Shown here one piece after another: positions 60,088 to 64,000 of a stretch of 64,000 nt of DNA; the first letter of the stretch is position 1; each line of letters opens with the position of its first letter. The notes under the pieces are model-generated. The model had not been told where the DNA came from and made no database searches. It worked only from the letters and a program-made list of their open reading frames with translations. Made by a program: the position numbers and the translations under genes. The stretch is from an uncultured Sulfitobacter sp. (lineage in GTDB: Bacteria > Pseudomonadota > Alphaproteobacteria > Rhodobacterales > Rhodobacteraceae): NCBI GenBank assembly GCA_913060815.1, contig CAJXSZ010000014.1:1-64000 (forward strand), in the 5' to 3' direction.

Positions 60088-61268
60088 ACCTTCACCATAA
60101 GGCGGTCGAGTTTGTGGAAGTGGTAGCTGTCTGCGAATTCAGGCGGCTCGCAGAGAGCCAACTTTGGGAAGCGTCCCAAAAGCGCTGGTAGTGCAATCTG
60201 CTTTTCCATCCGCGCAAGGGGGGCACCGACGCAGAAGTGAACCCCGCCGCCGAATGCTGCGTGCGGGTTGTGTTTTCGGTCGGGCCTAAACTGTTCCGCA
60301 TGGGCATAGACTGCGGGATCACGCCCCGCCGCCGCGAGGACAAGCCCGACGCGGCTGCCCTTCGGCAGGGTCAAACCCGCAATTTCAACGTCGGCGTAGA
60401 CATAGCGGTCAAACATATGCAGCGGCGGCGAGAACCGTAGCAATTCTTCGCAGGTGGCGGCCACTGTGTCAGGGGCCAAAGCGCAACGCGGTGTCGCGTG
60501 CTCGATCAGGCATTTCACCGCGTTGCCGAGGCTGTGCACGGTTGCCTCATGTCCGGCGTTCAGCAAAAGCACGCAGGTGCCAATCAGCTCGGGCGTAGTG
60601 AGGCGGTTGCCGTCTTGCTCGGCGGCGATCAGCTCCGAGATCAGGTCATCTGCTGGGCTGCTGCGGCGCTCCGCGATGTAGGCGGTGAGAAACGCGGCAA
60701 ATTCTGTCGCGGCTGTTGCGGCAGCATCCTCGACCGCACGGCTGCGCCCCGCCTGATACATCGCGACCATAGCGCTGGACCAGCGGAGCAGGTCGGGGGC
60801 CATCGCCTCGGGCACGCCCAAGAGGCGGGCGATGATGCGCACAGGCAGTTGCGTGCAAAATGACGGGATGAGATCGAAGGGCACCTCTTGGGGCAGGGCG
60901 TCCAGCAACTCCGCCGTGATCTGTTCAATATCAGGAGCCAGCGCCTTGATCCGCCGCGAGGTGAAAGCCCGCAACACAAGACCGCGCAAACGCGTATGAT
61001 CTGGCGCCTCGAGCTCCAGCATGGAGTGCTGCTCGATTGCGTAGAACGGCGCAAGGTGATCAGGCACAGGCGCGCGTTGATCCTCTGGCACCGCACGGCC
61101 CAATCGGCGGTCACGCAACAGCGCTTGCACCGTGGCCGCATCAAAGGCGCAGGGCATCGCGTATTCTTCCCAATATACAATCGGCCCCGCCGTTCGGGCG
61201 CGATCATAGAACGGGTAGGGGTTCTGCACAAAGGCGGGATCATGGGGGGATAGCTGGACACGGATCAT
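60084..61268 (-). CDS. Cytochrome P450
   Basis: 394 residues, soluble bacterial class I type. Heme-binding loop FGGGVHFCVGAPLARMEKQI with the Cys ligand, ExxR as EELLRFSPPLHMFDRYV, I-helix oxygen-binding LLNAGHEATVHSLGNAVKCL (AGHEAT), and the K-helix region. Substrate unknown; no ferredoxin or reductase gene adjoins, though Fpr in this window could supply electrons. Convergent with the Lrp gene and divergent from the kinase gene. Confidence 0.95.
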   Translation of the reverse strand: MIRVQLSPHDPAFVQNPYPFYDRARTAGPIVYWEEYAMPCAFDAATVQALLRDRRLGRAVPEDQRAPVPDHLAPFYAIEQHSMLELEAPDHTRLRGLVLRAFTSRRIKALAPDIEQITAELLDALPQEVPFDLIPSFCTQLPVRIIARLLGVPEAMAPDLLRWSSAMVAMYQAGRSRAVEDAAATAATEFAAFLTAYIAERRSSPADDLISELIAAEQDGNRLTTPELIGTCVLLLNAGHEATVHSLGNAVKCLIEHATPRCALAPDTVAATCEELLRFSPPLHMFDRYVYADVEIAGLTLPKGSRVGLVLAAAGRDPAVYAHAEQFRPDRKHNPHAAFGGGVHFCVGAPLARMEKQIALPALLGRFPKLALCEPPEFADSYHFHKLDRLMVKV

Positions 61269-61328
61269 CGCGCGATGAGAACGCGGTTGTGCTGGTCAAT
61301 GCAAGTAGGGCCGCATAAATTGGCCGCC

Positions 61329-63071
61329 ATGAGACATGTTTTCGGCAGGCGCGGCCTGAGTATCTTGATTTTTCTGCTGTGCGTGGCGTTTCTGGCCTCT
61401 GGTGTCTGGCGCTACGCGACGCATCAGGGCATGTCGCAGCTGTCGGCGCGCGCGAATGCCGATCTGGCGTTGGCAAGTGACCGTTTGGTGGGTCAGCTTC
61501 AGCGCTACCGCGATCTGGCTGTCGTGATGGCCAAGCATCCGCAGGTCGTGGAAGTCCTGACCGACAATGCGCGCCCGCAGGACCGCCAATTGCTGCGCAG
61601 CGTGGCTGACCGCGCGGCAGCGCTGGATGTGATGGTGATTGACCGCACAGGCCGTGTACGTGCTGCGGCTGAGGATGGCGCCGGCAGCAACAATGCGCGC
61701 GCCTTCGTGCGCCGTGCACTTAACGGTGCGCTGGGGCGCGGTTATGGTGCGGAGGCAAATGCAGGGCGCAGCTATTTCTATGCCGCACCTGTTTTTGGCG
61801 CTCAAGGCACCGTTCTGGGCGCCTTGGTCGTTTCGACGGACCTGAGTTCGGTGGACTATGCATGGCGGGGCGATACGCCGCCTGTGTTCTTTACCGACGG
61901 CAGCGGACAGGTGCAGGTGTCCAACCGCTCCGAGCTTGTCTTGTGGCAACGGCCAGTCAGCGCACCGGGATTGCAGCCGCCCTCGGGGGCCACACCTGAT
62001 TTTGCAGCCTCCTACATAGGCGGACATGAAATCTGGCAAATCGGTTGGGGGCCTTATCTACCGCGTGAGGCGCTGCATCTGACACAGGAATTACCCGTGA
62101 TCGGCATGACGGGCGAAGTGCTCATGGATGTGGCGCCGGTGCGTAGGTTGGCCGCCTCCCAAGCGGCGGCTGTAGCGGCCTTGTGTCTGGCGTTTGGCGC
62201 TCTCTTGTTTCTCGCGACCGAGCGGCGGCGTACCTTGGCCCGCGTCAATGCCCAGCTTGAAGCGCGCGTGCGCGCACGGACCCAAGCGTTGCGCGACATC
62301 AATAACGAGTTGCGGCGCGAAGCGGCGGAGCGCAGCGAAGCGCAATTGGCACTGGCGCGCGCGCAGGATGATCTGGTGCAGGTGAGCAAGTTAAGCGCCT
62401 TGGGCCAGCTCAGCGCGGGCATCAGTCACGAGCTGAACCAACCGCTGATGGCCGTGCAGTCCTTTGCCGAGAATGGCGTGGCCTTTATCGAGCGCGGCAA
62501 GCCCGACCGTGCCGCAGAGAACCTCACGCGTATCTCTGACATGGCCCATCGCATGGGGCGGATCATCAAGAATCTTCGCGCCTTTTCCAAACAGGAGAGC
62601 GTTCAGCAGGTGCAGGTCGATCTGGGGGCGGTCATCGCCTCTGCGCTCGATATGACGGCACAACGCCGCGAAGCGTCCGGTGTCACGTTGCGCTATGCCC
62701 CGCCTGCATCGGCGCTTTGGGTGCGCGGGGGCGAGGTGCGTTTGGGTCAGGTGTTTATAAACCTGATCACAAATGCCATCGACGCAATGGAAGGACGCGA
62801 AAAGCGCATACTCACGATCGAGATTGTCCAAGACACAAGCACCACCGTCGAGATCAAAGACACAGGCGCAGGCATCCAAGCACCTGATCAGGTGTTTGAC
62901 CCGTTTTACTCAACTAAAGAAGTGGGCGCCGCGAAAGGTGTAGGCCTCGGCCTGTCCATAAGCTATGCCATCGTGCAAAGCGTGGGCGGCGAGATAAGGG
63001 CGCAGAACACTGCACAGGGCGCTTGCTTCTCTGTAACACTTCTCCCTATGGCACAGGAAAACGCCGCATGA
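61329..63071 (+). CDS. dctB: DctB-like sensor histidine kinase
   Basis: 580 residues from ATG 61329; ATG at 61299 or 61275 would add a short N-terminus. Layout: membrane helix about 9-27 (LSILIFLLCVAFLASGVW), periplasmic double Cache-like sensor domain (HPQVVEVLTDNARPQDRQLL to about 285), second helix about 284-303 (AAAVAALCLAFGALLFLATE), coiled coil, HisKA with the phosphorylated His in GISHELNQPLMAVQSF, and an ATPase domain (NLITNAIDAMEGREKRIL, GVGLGLSISYAIVQSVGG). C4-dicarboxylate sensing is suggested by the family. Overlaps the regulator gene by 4 nt. Confidence 0.9.
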   Translation: MRHVFGRRGLSILIFLLCVAFLASGVWRYATHQGMSQLSARANADLALASDRLVGQLQRYRDLAVVMAKHPQVVEVLTDNARPQDRQLLRSVADRAAALDVMVIDRTGRVRAAAEDGAGSNNARAFVRRALNGALGRGYGAEANAGRSYFYAAPVFGAQGTVLGALVVSTDLSSVDYAWRGDTPPVFFTDGSGQVQVSNRSELVLWQRPVSAPGLQPPSGATPDFAASYIGGHEIWQIGWGPYLPREALHLTQELPVIGMTGEVLMDVAPVRRLAASQAAAVAALCLAFGALLFLATERRRTLARVNAQLEARVRARTQALRDINNELRREAAERSEAQLALARAQDDLVQVSKLSALGQLSAGISHELNQPLMAVQSFAENGVAFIERGKPDRAAENLTRISDMAHRMGRIIKNLRAFSKQESVQQVQVDLGAVIASALDMTAQRREASGVTLRYAPPASALWVRGGEVRLGQVFINLITNAIDAMEGREKRILTIEIVQDTSTTVEIKDTGAGIQAPDQVFDPFYSTKEVGAAKGVGLGLSISYAIVQSVGGEIRAQNTAQGACFSVTLLPMAQENAA

Positions 63072-64000
63072 GCAATACAGTCCTTCTTGTCGATGACGAT
63101 GCCGCCGTGCGCGAGGCTTTGGGCCAGACGCTCGAGCTGGCCGATATCAATTGTATCGCTGCGGGGTCGTTTGTGGTGGCCGCCGATCACATCAGGTCGG
63201 ATTTCGACGGGGTTATCATCAGCGATATCCGAATGCCGGGGCGTGACGGGTTTCATCTTCTGGCGCAGGCACATGGCATCGATCCTGATCTGCCTGTCAT
63301 TCTACTGACAGGGGAGGGAGACATCCCCATGGCCGTAAAGGCGATGGGTGAAGGTGCGTTCGATTTCCTTGAGAAACCATGTGCCGCAAAAGACCTGCTG
63401 GCCGTGGTGGAGCGTGCGCTCAAGACGCGCACACTGGTGCTGGAGAACCGTGCACTGCGCCAATTGGTCGAGAGCGGCGACCCCGCGGCGCGCATGATTT
63501 TCGGCAGCTCCCAGATGGCGCAAGACTTGCGCGATCAGGTGCGCCGCGTCGCCCAAGCGCAGGGTGATGTGCTGGTGCGCGGTGCGCAGGGCTCCGGCAT
63601 CTCCAAAATCGCGGAGGTAATTCACCTCAGCTCGCTTCGGTCCAAACGGCCCTTTTTGAAACGTGCCGCCTCTGATTTGGATGCCAGTGCTCTTGGCGAC
63701 GCGTATGCCGCAGGTGAGGGGGGAAGCCTCTTTATCGACGAGATCACGATGCTTCCTGCGCAGACACAACTGGCACTGGCCGAGGTGCTGGACACAGGGG
63801 CGTCCACGCGACTGATTGCGGGCGACACCCGCGATATGGAGGCGCAGATGCAGGAGGGGCGGTTCAACACTGATCTTTATTACCGCCTGACGGTGATGCC
63901 CGTGCGCGTGCCTGCGCTCAGTGAGCGACCAGAAGATATTCCCGTGCTCTTTCGGCATTATGTGGCCCAAGCCGCGGAGCAGAGCGGACAAGCCGCTCCT
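63068..64000 (+). CDS. dctD: DctD-like response regulator with degenerate AAA+ domain (partial)
   Basis: 311 residues seen; continues past the window. Receiver domain complete: phospho-acceptor D53 (VIISDIRMPG), K103 (LEKPC). The NtrC-type AAA+ domain is altered: where Walker A should read GETGTGKE there is GAQGSGISK (residues 172-180) with no Lys at the key place, and the 30-40 residues that hold the GAFTGA sigma-54 contact loop are missing between RPFLKRAASDLDASALGDAY and the kept Walker B GGSLFIDEI (219-226). So it may not work with ATP or sigma-54 in the usual way. Co-translated with dctB. Confidence 0.88.
   Translation, partial: MSNTVLLVDDDAAVREALGQTLELADINCIAAGSFVVAADHIRSDFDGVIISDIRMPGRDGFHLLAQAHGIDPDLPVILLTGEGDIPMAVKAMGEGAFDFLEKPCAAKDLLAVVERALKTRTLVLENRALRQLVESGDPAARMIFGSSQMAQDLRDQVRRVAQAQGDVLVRGAQGSGISKIAEVIHLSSLRSKRPFLKRAASDLDASALGDAYAAGEGGSLFIDEITMLPAQTQLALAEVLDTGASTRLIAGDTRDMEAQMQEGRFNTDLYYRLTVMPVRVPALSERPEDIPVLFRHYVAQAAEQSGQAAP

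Noticed and set aside
1-64000. tRNA/rRNA genes, CRISPR arrays, insertion sequences, prophage or attachment sites
   Set aside because: Looked for in all gaps between genes; no cloverleaf-like sequence, regular repeat-spacer pattern, transposase, integrase or terminal repeats were found.

Overview
The window looks like a contig of an alphaproteobacterium of the order Rhodobacterales, most probably the marine Roseobacter group. This rests on gene content rather than any search: family-specific proteins (DUF5930/M23 peptidase, TIGR01459 HAD, DUF2849 and DUF934 next to cysI/cysH, a zapA neighbourhood), a form II CO-dehydrogenase-like operon, DctB/DctD-like and CtrA/CceR-like regulatory features, high G+C, and dense operons with ATGA/TGATG overlaps. 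I cannot fix the genus; a Sulfitobacter/Roseobacter relative would fit. Bases 1-48 are not genomic: they are the tail of an Illumina P7 primer, an i7 index and the Nextera read-2 adapter, so this is a draft-assembly contig end.

Layout. 49-5680: truncated M23 peptidase, ferritin-like DUF455 protein, Bcp peroxiredoxin, and divergently a 1152-residue AsmA/DUF3971 envelope protein. 5690-15796: queA, two MFS transporters, DUF924 protein behind a CtrA-like box, lpdA behind a perfect inverted repeat, DUF2007 protein, methyltransferase, uvrA and a small membrane protein. 15801-23022: a valine-degradation cluster on the minus strand (mmsA, acyl-CoA dehydrogenase, 3-hydroxyisobutyryl-CoA hydrolase, mmsB, plus an MmgE/PrpD protein) with a divergent LysR regulator. 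23085-30000: CBS protein, coaD, and a central-carbon block with two GAPDH genes of apparently different cofactor type, a 47-residue membrane microprotein between them, DUF808, and transketolase. 30232-37224: coiled-coil protein and ZapA followed by a structured region that may be 6S RNA; DoxX, periplasmic MsrB, a fasciclin/anti-sigma/ECF-sigma set, a DUF4394 protein, and an Rrf2 regulator divergent from a COG0523 metallochaperone GTPase with a perfect palindrome between them.

37445-45230: prs, an HCCA-isomerase/hydrolase pair, threonine aldolase-YcgN-RibF, MaoC, HAD, and a Grx4/BolA iron-sulfur pair separated by an unknown membrane-anchored protein. 45370-51315: XdhC, a MoeA-like protein and coxS-coxL-coxM of form II type (AYRGAGR active-site motif), i.e. 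a molybdenum hydroxylase with its maturation factors. 51415-53279: infC, which appears to start at AUC, and a very unusual membrane-anchored protein with about 280 residues of Ala/Glu/Thr/Asp repeats. 53330-64000: M50-like protease, Fpr, the assimilatory sulfate cluster cysG-DUF2849-cysI-cysH-DUF934 with a divergent Lrp regulator and helically phased AT-rich sites, a cytochrome P450, and a DctB-like kinase with a DctD-like regulator that has lost its Walker A lysine and the GAFTGA loop.

No tRNA, rRNA, CRISPR array, insertion sequence, prophage or attachment site was recognised. The strongest leads for something undescribed are the 22-residue-repeat protein at 52161-53279, the degenerate DctD at 63068-64000, the microprotein between the GAPDH genes with its LacI-type operators, and the Rrf2/COG0523 palindrome.
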